From Phaseolus vulgaris (taxonomy: Eukaryota > Streptophyta > Magnoliopsida > Fabales > Fabaceae), in assembly GCF_000499845.2 (NCBI RefSeq), contig NC_023755.2:28240703-28304702 (forward strand): a stretch of DNA of 64,000 nt. The letters are read 5' to 3'. The notes beneath the pieces were generated by a model. The model was not told the origin of the DNA, ran no database searches, and saw only the letters and a list, made by a program, of their open reading frames with translations. Below, piece after piece: positions 35,127 through 46,018 of this stretch (the first letter of the stretch is position 1; each line of letters begins with the position of its first letter). The translations under genes were made by a program, and so were the position numbers.

Positions 35127-35400
35127 GAGAAGAGTAGAGCATCAGTACAACTCTAAGGTGAAGCTGCGGCAGTTCCAAGTCGGCGACCTGGTCATGAGGA
35201 AGGTTCATCCTTACGAATTGGAGAACAAGTTGTCTCCCAAGTGGACCGGACCCTTCAGAGTAACCGAAGCCATGGGAAACAATTCGTACAATCTAGAGAC
35301 TCTAGAAGGAGGGACCATTCCACGCGGTTGGAATATTTTATTTCAGTTGAAAGTTATGAAACACACAATTGTAAAGGGGACACTCTTTTTCCCTCTCGGG
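35127..35400 (+). pseudogene. Element A2 integrase C-terminal end
   Basis: RVEHQYNSKVKLRQFQVGD, HPYELENKLSPKWTGPFRV and YNLETLEGGTIPRGWN match the end of element A integrase (3190-3390) with few changes. Only the C-terminal domain is present. Confidence 0.85.
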
Positions 35401-35419
35401 GGTTTTTTAATGAGGTCAC

Positions 35420-36560
35420 CCAAGTAAAAAAGAAAGTTCAAGTAAAGCTTTGTTTCAGTTTTTCCCTCCCACACGACGTAAGAGCAAAGAATAAGAAACA
35501 AAACAAAGACTCAAGGCGTCGACAGGCGTAAAGAGTCATCAGGTTAAGGCGTCGCCAAGATAAGGGAGCAGGCGTCAAATTCAAAGCAAGTAGCGGGAGC
35601 GCATGCTCATGCCCAGAGATAAAGACAAAAGGTACGATCAGTATAAGTTAAAATTCAGGTGTCTAGTCCCTGAGTAGGGGTTAAGGGATTCCTTCGGGAC
35701 ACCCCCTCCTCAGGTATGAATAGCTAGCCCCGGTGTCTGGTGTTTAGACACCTCGCAAGGAAGTGGTAGGGGGCGTTTCCTTCGAGTGTGGGCATCAGGC
35801 AGTAAGGAGTTTCGGAGCAGTGGAGAACCAAGTCACTTGGTGCAGATACACGCAGCTGAGGAGAAGAGCCATCCTTCGGGAAATCTTCTCCTTGGACGTA
35901 ATCGCCAAAACCCCTGGTCATCTTGGTGTTTAGACACACCAGGGACGATACGACGGTGCTTACAACACGCCTCTCCCTGGGCGTGGGCACCAAGAACACT
36001 AATCGCCTTGGTGTTTTCAGACACCCTGGGGACGAAACGACACTACCCCCGGGTGGGCCTCTCCTCAGGCGTGGGCACCAAGCGCGCAGAGATAAGGGCT
36101 AAGTTGCTTTGATGTTTAGACACCCTGTGGACGATACGACGTTGCTGTAATAGGCCTCTCCACGGGCGTGGGCATCAAAATGTGACTTTGTCCCAAGTGT
36201 TTAGACACGCTGAGGACGATACGGTCTTGCGTTCAGCAGGTCTCTCATCGAGTGTGGACACACAGTACAGATCAGGTAAAGCTCTCCTCGCCCTCGAGCG
36301 ACGTCGAGGCCATACAAGAGATCAAGTTCTCCCTCGCCCTTGAGCGATGTCGAGGCCAGAAAAGAGATGAAACCCCTTTTCATCTTAAAGCGATGATAAA
36401 GCCAGTAATGCCTTTGGCAGTAAGTGCCTCGAGACCCAAGACAAGAGGAAGTCGAAGAGCAAGAAGAGGAAGAAGCATAAAAACACGAGTTATCGGAGGC
36501 AAAAAAAATATGTGATGTCAAATCCTCCTTTGCCTTTGGGCAATGACGAGGCAGGCGACG
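35420..36560. repeat. Element A2 post-pol stem-loop modules
   Basis: At least five units of about 75-100 bp start GTTTAGACAC or GTTTTCAGACACCC, continue with GGGACGA(T/A)ACGAC and end GGGCGTGGGCACCAAG or a variant (about 35735-35800, 35930-35995, 36010-36080, 36110-36180, 36197-36260). TTGGTG and CACCAA at the unit ends are complementary. A second repeat set, CCCTCGAGCGA(C/T)GTCGAGGCC, occupies 36288-36360. This mirrors element A at 3595-4200. Confidence 0.72.
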
Positions 36561-36894
36561 CCTTCATGAGGAAAATTCCTCGCAGATACGAAGGCCAAGT
36601 GAGGTTCTGAGTGGAAAGACTAAGAGAAAGGTATGTGTCACGACTTAGAAAGGAAGAGTAAAAGAGAAAGTTACGCCCCGCCTAAAGAGCTAAAGGTGAG
36701 GTAGTAAAGTAGAGAAAAACACACAAGAGTATGGAACCAGAGTAATCACTTATATCCAAAATACGCAAGAGGGGTTGAAAGCGAATAAACATTTAGACAA
36801 AATCAAGCGTCAAGATTACAAACAAATTCAAATGTTGCTAAATACAAGTTTATAAAGAAGGTGTTCGCAACGGTTACAAAAATGCAAGGAGAAG

Positions 36895-39345
36895 CTATTC
36901 CTCGAAGGCCTCAAAGGGCACAATCTTGCCATCGACCACTTCGTTCAAGGGGCTGCACCCAGAGACGTCGATACCTGGGTTAGCACAGGCCGCTTGGACA
37001 AGGGCCTCGGCGAACCCGTCGGCGAACCCCGTGGCAACCTCCTCATTCAGCTTTTCTTCAGCAACCTTGAAGTTTTCAACCTGAGTGGTCATCTCTTGAT
37101 CCTTGGAGGCCTGAGCAACAATCAGCTCCTGAACCTTGGCCTGAAGGTTGGCGTTTTCGGTGGCTAGCTGGGAGCATTCATTAGTCTTTGCCTCAAGCGC
37201 GACCTCAATATTCCCCAGCGTTTGCTCCCGATCAACACACTGGTTCTCGAGCTTCTTTTGCTGCGCCTCAGAAGTCTGCACCGCTGCTTCAAGATCGACG
37301 ATTTTCACACGGAGAGGCACCACTTGGTCGAGGAGTTCAACATTAGCTTGCGCCACTTCGTGCAGTCGTTTGTTGGCCTCCTCCTTCGCCTTTTGTGCCA
37401 CCCTCAAAAAAGTTTTGTAAGCCTCTTCTTGGCGCTCCCAGCGGCGGCCAAGATTTCCTTCTCTTCCTTCTACGAGGCGACTTCTTTTTTCAAGGCCTGG
37501 AGGATGGAGGCTTCGATCGCCCTAGCCTTCGCTTGCTCACGCCAGGTGTTGGCGCAGGCCATGAAGGCGCCCATGTAATAGAACATGCTTTCCTTCTGGG
37601 GCCCTTCAGCATGGCCGCGCGGAGCCATACTACCCAGGAAACCCCTCAGCGAGTCTTGAATTAGAGGAGGGAGTTTTGGAACAGGTGTTGGGGCAGAAGT
37701 GGGCTCAGGCTCAGTCTCACCCTCCAAGACCGAAGGTGGAGGGGGTGAGTTGGCGCTCGGAGGGTGCTCCCTGAGAGAATCAGCTCCGGACGAGGAAGAA
37801 ACGACGGAGGTTGCAGCGCGAGGAGCAGCCTGAGTAGTTCTTCTCCTTTTGAAGACTTGCCCTCTAGCGGAGTCCTCCTCCTCGTCAGATGGCACCACTA
37901 CCACCCTTTTACCCTTGTCAAGGGGGGCTGGCACGGCAACGGCTTCAGCCAGCGTGAGAGGCATGGCCGCGATAGGAGGTGGCGAGCTTGGAGTTTGGTT
38001 AGGAGAAGGAGGGGCTGGCGGAGACGATGGAGGTGAGTTCTGGGGGCAAAGGTTGGGGGAGGTAGGAGCAGTCTCGGAGGTTGGGGGTAGAGAATCCCCA
38101 ACCCCTTTTGCTGAAGCCTTACCTTTGGACTTCAGGATTTGAGCAAGCCTCAACCTTTGTTGTTTGTCCATCCTTGAACCTGCACCAAGAAGATAAATGC
38201 AGTAGGGGTTAGGCACAAGTTAAGTACTATGCAAAGAAGGGCAGATAAGTCATACACTAAGTAAGAACAAGCAAGGGCAGTGAATAGGAGGTTATAAGGG
38301 TGGCTCTTATACTTATGTATTTCGCGAGGGCCTCGGCGTTGTACTCGAGGCTTATCAGGGTAGAGGTGTTGAAGGCCCTCACGCTGGCCAGAATTTGGCA
38401 AGCCTCTCGATCGGTCGAGGGCAGCTCGTCAAGGGATTTGGGCTTCGTGAGCTTCATTTTCTTCACCCAGTACAAGGGGAAGCCGTCAAGGGCGGTGTGA
38501 TCGTAGTCAGAGCAGCATACTTTGAAGAATTTGCCCTTCCACCCCTTGAAGGACTGTTGAAATAATGTGAGGAGGACCCTTCCAGATATGCTGCTAAAGC
38601 TCACCCAGAGGTTTTTCCCCTGGTTCTTCACTTCGAAGAAATGAAGGAAGATGTCGACAGAGGGGGCATGTCCGAAGAACCCGCACAGAATGTCGAACGC
38701 TTTGACAAAGGCCCAGTTGTTGGGGTGTAGCTGGGCTGGGGCGATGTTAATTTCGGTTAGTAGTTCCCTTTCGAACCTAGAGAAGGGCAGGCGCATCCCT
38801 ATGCGTTTGAAGACCACCTGGTAAAAGTAAAAGAAGGGGACTCCATTTTTGGCCCGCTCGTCCCCACATACAGGCTCCCCTAGGGTACAAGGGAGCACTG
38901 CTATGTCCTCGTCATGCCTTTTCGCGAAGGCGCGATAGTCGTAGGCGCTCGATTCTCCGATGTGATTCTTCCAGGCCTTCGTGGAGACCAGGCTCGAGTA
39001 CTCGTCGAGCAGCTCGTCGGGAGCCCAAGGGTAAAGGGCTTTATAGTTGACTTTGGGGGTGGAGGGTTGGACGTCGTTTTTGTACGCGCGATAGTTTGAT
39101 GAAAAAACTGAAGAAGGAAGAAAGGAAAAAGGTTTAGCAGATGGGGTTAAGACAGAAAGGGGAAGAGAAACCCTAGAAAAACCCTACACACGCGAGAAAT
39201 CCAGAAAAAAGGAAAGAATGAAGAGATGTGGAGGAAAGGAGAAGAACACAAGAAATGTAGAAATGTAAACAGACCCAGGCAGTCGTAATAGCAATACAGT
39301 AAAGCGAAAAGGCGATCGGAGTAGAAAAACCATACCTTTTGTGGT
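36895..39345 (-). pseudogene. Antisense accessory gene of element A2 (best-preserved copy)
   Basis: Leader intron 39335-39108 (GTATGG to TTCTTCAG). The start codon is degraded (ATC at about 39093). Exon 1 runs to 38313 and carries YHRAF-like N-terminal sequence and the gypsy-type transposon domain: VPFFYFYQVVFKRIG, APAQLHPNNWAFVKAF, APSVDIFLHFF and GWKGKFFKVCC. An intact phase-1 intron spans 38312-38180 (GTATAAG to TTGGTGCAG, 133 bp) and joins in frame to MDKQQRLRLAQ. Exon 2 is Pro/Ser-rich, contains a KRRRTT basic patch (nuclear-signal-like), then a long coiled coil, and ends PGIDVSGCSPLNEVVDG with a stop at 36895. Single-base frameshifts near 39070 and 37440-37480 are the only clear lesions. 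Function unknown. Confidence 0.8.
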
Positions 39346-39529
39346 TGGAAGTTGCAAGAGTGTGAGCTTTTGTGAAGAGGAAGAACGTCGCAAGGTTTCG
39401 AAGAAGAAGGTGAACAGTGCAGAGAGAATACGAAAAGTGATGAAACAGTGCCTTGAGCGTGCGATTTTGAAAGGTTATAACGTTAACTTGAAGCGCTAAC
39501 GACACTCATCCCCAGCCGTAGGATCGTGC

Positions 39530-39658
39530 CACGTGTCGTGAGATTAGCACACAACTTAAAACGTCACATCATCAGCGCAGAGAATGTCGCGTCAGACGCT
39601 CAGAGATTGTCACGTCAACTGCTCAAAGGAATGTCACGTCAGCAGGAATGCCACGTGG
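39530..39658 (-). promoter_or_regulatory. Putative promoter of A2 antisense gene with TCACGTCA array
   Basis: CACGTG (39530-39535), TCACGTCA (39610-39617 and 39634-39641), CCACGTGG (39651-39658) and degenerate units near 39563 and 39587 form an array. It matches element A at 7089-7190 in content, spacing and position upstream of the antisense gene. Confidence 0.55.
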
Positions 39659-39722
39659 ATAATAGGGCGAGGCCTTAGTCTTTTTGCTGAAACAAGTGTC
39701 AGCTCAAGACTAGGGGGGCTTG

Positions 39723-40902
39723 TGTACCGTCCCGTCCCCGGGCGTTGACCAAAGTCAAAGTCAAAGTCAACGTATGTTAGGACCCCTCAAGGGGGCCCAA
39801 GGGAAGAAAGTCAACAGGTTGACTGCTTAAGGCGTCGCCAGGTGTAGGCGTCACCAAGATGAGGCGTTGCCAAGATGAGGCGTTGCCAAGGTGAGGCGTC
39901 ACCAGGTGTAGGCGTCGCCAGGTTAAGGCATCGACGGTGACACCCCCCGATACCCATGGGTAGGAAAGACCGTGGAGGGGGCGACACCGCGAGAGGCCTC
40001 AGTACCTCAGAACAATAATAAAGAGAAGATAAAGGTGGCTTCAAGGCCATAGTTCTAGTACCAGTAGGGGGTAACCTGACTCGTGAAGTACCCACGCCAC
40101 CGCTGGGAGACCCTGGGACAGATACGACCCATGAGAGGGCCACGCCCAGGGGAGAACCACGTGCATGGTACGAGAGAAAGGTAGATACACTCCCAGGGCG
40201 AGTGACTAGAGGTTGGGGCGCATGAGTTGGCACCCAGAAAGTCACCCCTTTGCGCCAGATGCACTTCGAGAAAGGAGGACTTACACGATGGATTATCCCT
40301 AAGTTGGGTTACAACGCTGTAAGGCTCTCCACAGAGAATAGCGATCAAGTCAGAAGAACACGTGACAGTAATCACTGGAACATCAATGTTTTCCTGAAAG
40401 TTCGCTAAGGTACGCATTGATTTAGTTTACGTTTCGAACGCTTTAAAGCACTTTAAATGCTTTAAACGTTTTAAACGCGTTGAACGTTTTTATACGCTTT
40501 AAATGCGCTTTAAGACGCTTTAAATGCTGGAGGCGTTTAAAAGGGGCTGGAGACGTTTGAGACAGGGATCCGAGTTTTGACCTAGTTTTCGCAGTTTTAC
40601 ACAGAGAAAACCCTAGTTGTTTTGCTCGCGCACCCACTGTACGCATAGGCAATTAGGGAAGAAAGCATTAGTTACTTAGTTATTTGACCACCTTCATATC
40701 ATCCATTCACGGTGTTTCGATACGGAGGTGTGTCCCTTTGATGTTTCTCGCTAGCTGACTTGATCGTCGGAGTGTAAACGGCCACGAGGGCGCCCCTTTG
40801 TCCACTTCTTTTCAGGTACTCACAGACGGAGCAGAACGAAGGTACCCTAGCTCGCGAGGACAAGCCACGCACAAAGACGATCCTGGTCAACCAGCGGGAA
40901 CA
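39723..40902 (+). repeat. 3' LTR of element A2
   Basis: It starts TGTACCGTCCCG after a polypurine run (GACTAGGGGGGCT) and ends GGTCAACCAGCGGGAACA. It aligns with 7262-8315 and 16389-17558. The 19-nt motif is at 40756-40774. A stretch rich in TTTAAACG/CTTTAAATGC short repeats lies at 40440-40560. Confidence 0.88.
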
Positions 40903-43351
40903 AATATCTTTATTTGATGTATAATTGTAAAAAAAATACAGAAAATTGTATGTATTAGAAACCCAAACTTTATAAAGTTATTAAATTATCCTGACTCATA
41001 AGATTTTCAAATGATATTGTTCTTGTCGAACTAAAAATTGAAAGACTATGGTAATTTTTCTCTCTATCTTTCACGAATTCGCTGGATCAAACATTAAGAA
41101 AATTTTGTCACTCTCTTATCTTTCCCAGTCTCTCTCTCTTTTCCTGTATTTCTCTTTTTTTTTGTCCTCCTCTCAGCATGTGTCCCCCTTTTTCTATAAT
41201 GTTCGGGACATCGTGAGTAATTCTTTTTTTTTTTAAATTGATTCTCAATGTGTTAATTTCATGTTGATTTATTTTCAAATTGTGGTTTGAATTACTTGTG
41301 GAATTGGCATAATCCTTCAGTAGTTCTTGATATATTTTGTACTTGTTTTAAAATTGAAGAGTTAAAGATACCATTGTTTTAAGGTTTTTGAATATTGCAA
41401 TTGTATTCATACACAAGCTGTTGATTCGATCATTTTTTAAGCAATTTTGAATAGCTAAAAGAGAGAAAAAAAATTCAAAAGCAGTTGTAGTTATTGGTCT
41501 AAGTCATATTCAAGTGAAGTGGTAGTTCAATGAGTTAGCACAATTAAAATTGTGTTTGTAGTGTTGATTTTATGAAATAATAAGCATGAACTGAATTGAT
41601 GAATCATTGGTTATTCGAGAAGAGATTGCATTAAGTGATGATCACATAAACTGAAGGAGACACATTCACTAAAATTTAGTGATAATCATTTATAGAATCA
41701 ATGGATCAAACAATTAAGATTGTGTCAATTCCTTTGAAATTTTTATTTCCTCGCAAATTGATTTGCATGCAACTGATTGTAAGTAGGAGTTGACACGAAT
41801 CATGAATGTTTGATTATGTAAGTATGCGTACCATTGATGAAGGTACAATTATTTTAAATCTATCTTTTAGTGACCTTGCATATTCAAATTATTCAAATGC
41901 AATTTGATTTTGGTGCTTGCACAAGTTAAGGAAAAAACACGAGATAATTGAAGTAAGCATTAAGTTTATTTCATGTTGCATTTAACTAGTATTTGATTGA
42001 AGCTTTTTGTCTAACATTTTATGTTGCAATGGTTAAAATTTGATTAGATATAATTTTGTAGATCTAAAATTTGTAAGTCATTTTTCTTAAATTCTTATTG
42101 TTTTAGTCTTTCTTTTATGTCTTAGTTTTGAGTTGAGTATTTTCTTAATTAAATTTCATTAAGTTTCATTTTTTTATTCTTAATTGTGAGATATAGTTTT
42201 CTTGAGTTGAATTTTTAAAAATTATTGTTTGTTTAAATTGAATTTTAAGATTACACAATCAGGAGTTAAGTGGGACATATATTCCCCTCTATGAATTTAA
42301 TTCTTGAGAAATTAAAACACACAGTAAGCAAATTGCATAAGAGTGTGTAAATATATAACTAACTTTTATCCATCTCACTCGAGGTTATCAAATGAATTTT
42401 TTTTAGTAAAAGTGCATATTTGATATTTCTCTTTCGTCTTATACGTAATTTTAATTGTTTTCTTTATTAAATATGTTCAAATTAGGTAGTTTAGATTCAT
42501 TTATTTTTTTAATCATTTAACTTGTTTCGATTTACATTTTCTAGTGATAACTCTAAATATATTATTTAGATTACTCATAATCTGTTTAAAGTGTTTTTCT
42601 CTTGGTTAATTCTTAGTTTGATCACATCACTTTACTCCCTTTGGTTCAAATTCTTTCTTGATTGTCTTTAAAATTCTTTAAGTGGTGCCATGTTGAGTTT
42701 TGTGTTCCTTGGAATTCTTAAGTGTTGTGTGAATTTCTTCTTCTTCACTTAATATTTGATATCAATAAATTGAATTATTGACTATTTGATTCACTTTTTT
42801 TCAAGATTTGAGTTATTTTAGGGCATTATTATCTTTTGCATATAGATTAAAGGTGGAGAGATATACAATTGAGGCTTAATTTTATTTTATTTTTATGTAT
42901 GTTTTGTTTTCTTTACAGGGGAATAATATGAAGTGGGAAAGAAATCTAATTTCCATATTTTGAGACAAAATTGATTTGAATAATATTTTAAGTGGAAAAG
43001 GAAAATTGAAAATGTCATTTCATTATTTGTTAATGTTGATGATTTATTAAAAGTTAAATTTTGTTTTTCAAGATTAGTAGATATATTAAATCTTAATAGA
43101 ATCAAATGGCATATGATATTGCAATTGTTAGAAAACCAATCATTTTGACATGGCATGCCTGGAAGACTTCTATGAGAAGAAAATATCTACCAACTATTTA
43201 TGAGAGAAATAAAAGGCTTAAGAGAATAAGACATAAAAAAAACTCAGTAAAAGGAAAACAAATGTAGAAGGAAAACAAATGTAGAAGGAGAGAAAAAAGT
43301 TTAGGAAAGAGTGAAAGAGGTTATAGAATCATTGCTTTCATAGTATCTTGG
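40903..43351. other. Intergenic region, nothing recognised
   Basis: About 2.4 kb of AT-rich sequence without a supported gene. It includes a CT-rich tract (41100-41170). Parts may be diverged retroelement UTR leading into the env-like fragment at 43352, but no LTR or primer site was seen. Confidence 0.5.
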
Positions 43352-44007
43352 ATGATGACTATAAGGGAGAGCAATCACTCGGTCCTTACTGAAGAGTATC
43401 TTGTTCTCATATACTGCATTATGAAGAAGATCAAGGTTAATAGGATTCACATCTTCAAAGAACACATGCAAAAGTCAATGAGGTTAAGTGACTACCTCTT
43501 TCCCTATGTTGTTCTTATTTCAAAATTTCTGCAATACTTTGAAATTGACCTCGAAGAAGAATTATCTGAGGTGGTGAAGCCATCTCATGAAGTTAATAAT
43601 GGATCTCTTAACAAAATGGGATTCATTAAGGTTGGTGGAAAATGGGTAAGTAAAGATGGAGAACAAGGGGGGGTCCTTTTAGTGGAAACAAAGCTTAAGC
43701 AAATGAGGAAGATCAAGCTTCCCCTAATATTGGAGATGATGGAGTAGATGAACACCAAGTTGGACAGGGAGATCAAGGCAATGATGTTCCTAGTGAAGCC
43801 TATGGAGCTGGTCCAAGAACTGGAAATATGGATGATCATGTTGCTTTTGAGAGGTTGATGATTAATTGCTTGGATAATATGGCCTATGATCAAAGGAATT
43901 ATTACGAGTTTTGTGCTGCCAGGTTTCAGAATTTGGATGAACAGATTGAGTTGTGCAGAACCAACTCTTCTAACTCCAGTATGGCAAAAAGGATTGAAGG
44001 GGTTTAA
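43352..44007 (+). pseudogene. Retroelement accessory (env-like) fragment
   Basis: The translation (KVNRIHIFKEHMQKSMRLSD, LFPYVVLISKFLQYF, then NKMGFIKVGGKWVSKDGEQ and, after a frame change near 43740, NYYEFCAARFQNLDEQIE) resembles a widespread legume retroelement-derived protein often labelled 'putative plant transposon protein' or env-like. It lacks gag, pol and LTR neighbours. The right end stops where the truncated LINE begins. Medium confidence in family, low in function. Confidence 0.5.
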
Positions 44008-44025
44008 ATGCATCAATTTTATTTT

Positions 44026-44108
44026 TGTTTAAGTAAACTAATCAACATCTCCACAATTTTGTGGTTTCCCAATCCTCTAACATTCCAGAAAAATAAAGAG
44101 ACCTTCAT
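44026..44108 (-). pseudogene. LINE ORF2 start (endonuclease N-terminus)
   Basis: The ATG at 44108-44106 is followed by MKVSLFFWNVRGLGN, the classic start of plant L1 apurinic/apyrimidinic-like endonuclease. The frame is lost after about 27 residues at the truncation. Confidence 0.75.
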
Positions 44109-45748
44109 TGTGACGTTGTAGAGATAACGACCTTAGCAGTTTTTTTGGATTTACCAATCCCCTTATGTGGTCTCCCTGGTTTTCTTTTAGTGCGAACTAT
44201 TTCCTCCCTAGTATCACTGGCCTGCTCATCCATCTCATTAGGATCAACCTAAAATTTGGAGACGACCCAATTTTCAACAGTGATATGGTCAAAATTAAAT
44301 TCAACAATGGCAGTCGGAATATTGACACACCAATATGAGGATCACCTCCCACATTTGTAGTTTTCAAACCTTTAAGAAAGGAAAAATGATTTTGCAAGAC
44401 CAACGTATCATTATTGGGGAGTAGTACTTTAAAATCCTCAAGAGATTTAGCCTTTCGATGGGAGGTATGACGCGACGGAGATAGTACAATCATAATAGCA
44501 GAGACCTCCACATGATGACCATCAATAAGAGTCATCTTATTTGGTGCTTTAGTATTCACAGGTGATTTAGGCCTCCGAGAAGAGGTAGGACGCGACGGAG
44601 ATGGTACAACCACAGGAACAGAGACCTCCATATGATGATCATCAATAGGAGTCGTAACTCCTTACCATCCCGGGTTCTGAAATATCCTAAGTGGGAGTGA
44701 ACAACCCCTGCCTGGGTGAGGACCTATCATGATCTGAGGCATCCTCGAGAGGCATATATGCAAAATCTTCTTCCCCTCCATCTGTTTTATCAGAAGCAAG
44801 GTGACCCAAAAGTGACCTTTCTTTAGCCCCGCTAGGAGCATCAAGTTTCAATTTATCAATAGGGCCTTCCATGAGTTTCGGTTGTGGATATTTTTTCTGA
44901 TACTCTTTACGTTGTTTAGGAATTGCGATCCTCCCATGTTCCCGTTCATCAAGAGTTGTCTTCTGAGAAGGTTTATGTGGAGGTCCAGAAACACGACCCT
45001 GATCATGAATCACGCGACACTGAGCAAGCTCATGTCCAATCATCTTACAGTGAGAGCAAAATGGAGGGAGCCATTCATATTTCACATAAGCTACAAAAGC
45101 AAGTTATGGACGTTCAACTAAGAGGTGATCGGGAAGAGGGGATAACAAATCAATATCCACCAACACTCTAGAAAACAAACCCATATTCTTTCTCATGCTA
45201 TGATCATCCAAAGACAAAGGAGTACCAAGACATCTGATGATGGAAAATATCGCCCTTGGTCTCCAATACTTCAAAGGCAAATGGTAGATTCTAACCCAGA
45301 CTTGAGTTTTAGTACTCTTCATAGTAGCTGGAATAAAGTCTTTTGTCCAGGCAAACAATCTCAAGAAACCAAGAGAAAATTGGAATGAACCCATCCTGAG
45401 GGCCCATCGCATGTCTTCTAAAGAAGCGAACTCAAACTCATAAAAACCTTTCCCAAGAGAAATTGTTTTCCACGGTCCAAGAGCCTTCCACACCGACTGC
45501 AACATTTTAGTTAAATTAAGGTGTGTGAGAGGTTTATCCCCTTAGGTAGAATAATTTGACCATATAAATGGGTCTTGCAATCCTCAAGACCAACCAAATA
45601 ATCTGCCTCATCAACCCGAACAACAACCATGTTTCCCTTAATACAAGGAGTAGGTAGTTGGGACAAAGGAACGTCACATGTATTTCCAAAGTCTGAGCAA
45701 AAGTCTTTCTTGGCCTAGCATAACAGATGCTTTCTTATTAGGAAACAT
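44105..45748 (-). pseudogene. LINE ORF1 (DUF4283 domain, zinc knuckle, AT-hook-like tail)
   Basis: ORF1 runs from about 45748 to a stop at 44107-44105. An N-terminal DUF4283-like domain (WKALGPWKTISLGKGFYEFEF, DFIPATMKSTKTQVWVRIY) precedes a zinc knuckle CSHCKMIGHELAQC (about 45060-45020). A charged linker follows, and the C-terminus contains KRKPGRPHKG, an AT-hook-like core. Several frameshifts interrupt it (about 45690-45540, 45100 and 44690-44640). In L1 elements ORF1 binds the element RNA. The stop overlaps the ORF2 start as ATGA. Confidence 0.78.
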
Positions 45749-45876
45749 TTCTCGATCCATCAAACAAGCCTATGGGATGAGAAAACTCGTAGAGCCCTCT
45801 GACAAACTCAAAGGCTAACAAGTTGTCAACCAATCCACGACTGCCACTATCGGCCCACTGGCCGCACCACCTAAAA

Positions 45877-46018
45877 ATCTTGACTTTACCACAAATGTTG
45901 ATAAAAATCTTCACTTTACCACAAATTTTGATAAAAAAACGTGACTTTACCACAAATTTTGATAAAAATCTTGACTTTAACACAAATTTTGATAAAAATC
46001 TTGACTTTACTACAAATT
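45877..46018. repeat. 30-bp minisatellite, five units
   Basis: Units of 30-31 bp start at 45882, 45912, 45943, 45973 and 46003. Each contains GACTTTACCACAAATTTTGA and TAAAAATCTT with few changes. The array lies about 130 bp upstream of the LINE ORF1 start on the LINE strand. Confidence 0.9.

Larger units (their letters stand above)
35127..40902 (+). mobile_element. Element A2: 5'-truncated relative of element A
   Basis: It begins abruptly in the last part of integrase and then follows element A feature by feature: post-pol repeat modules, antisense gene, polypurine tract and LTR. No gag, protease, RT or catalytic integrase core remains. The left edge is not a target-site junction but a blunt junction with CACTA-like subterminal sequence, so deletion or illegitimate recombination truncated both. 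Confidence 0.88.
44020..45748 (-). mobile_element. L1-type LINE fragment (ORF1 plus first codons of ORF2)
   Basis: In minus orientation ORF1 is followed by the very start of ORF2. Sequence after about 27 codons of ORF2 is lost where the env-like fragment begins. Most genomic LINEs lose their 5' end. This one keeps the 5' part and lacks endonuclease, RT and tail. Confidence 0.8.

Noticed and set aside
38914..39099. Plus-strand ORF of 61 codons near the antisense gene of A2
   Set aside because: Shadow of antisense exon 1, whose minus-strand frame continues upstream and matches element A.
40903..43351. Possible Tat/Ogre-type 5' region
   Set aside because: Some stretches look like retroelement UTR, but no LTR ends, primer site or gag could be identified.
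45877..46018. CRISPR-like repeat array
   Set aside because: Units follow each other directly with no unique spacers and the genome is plant nuclear; this is a minisatellite.
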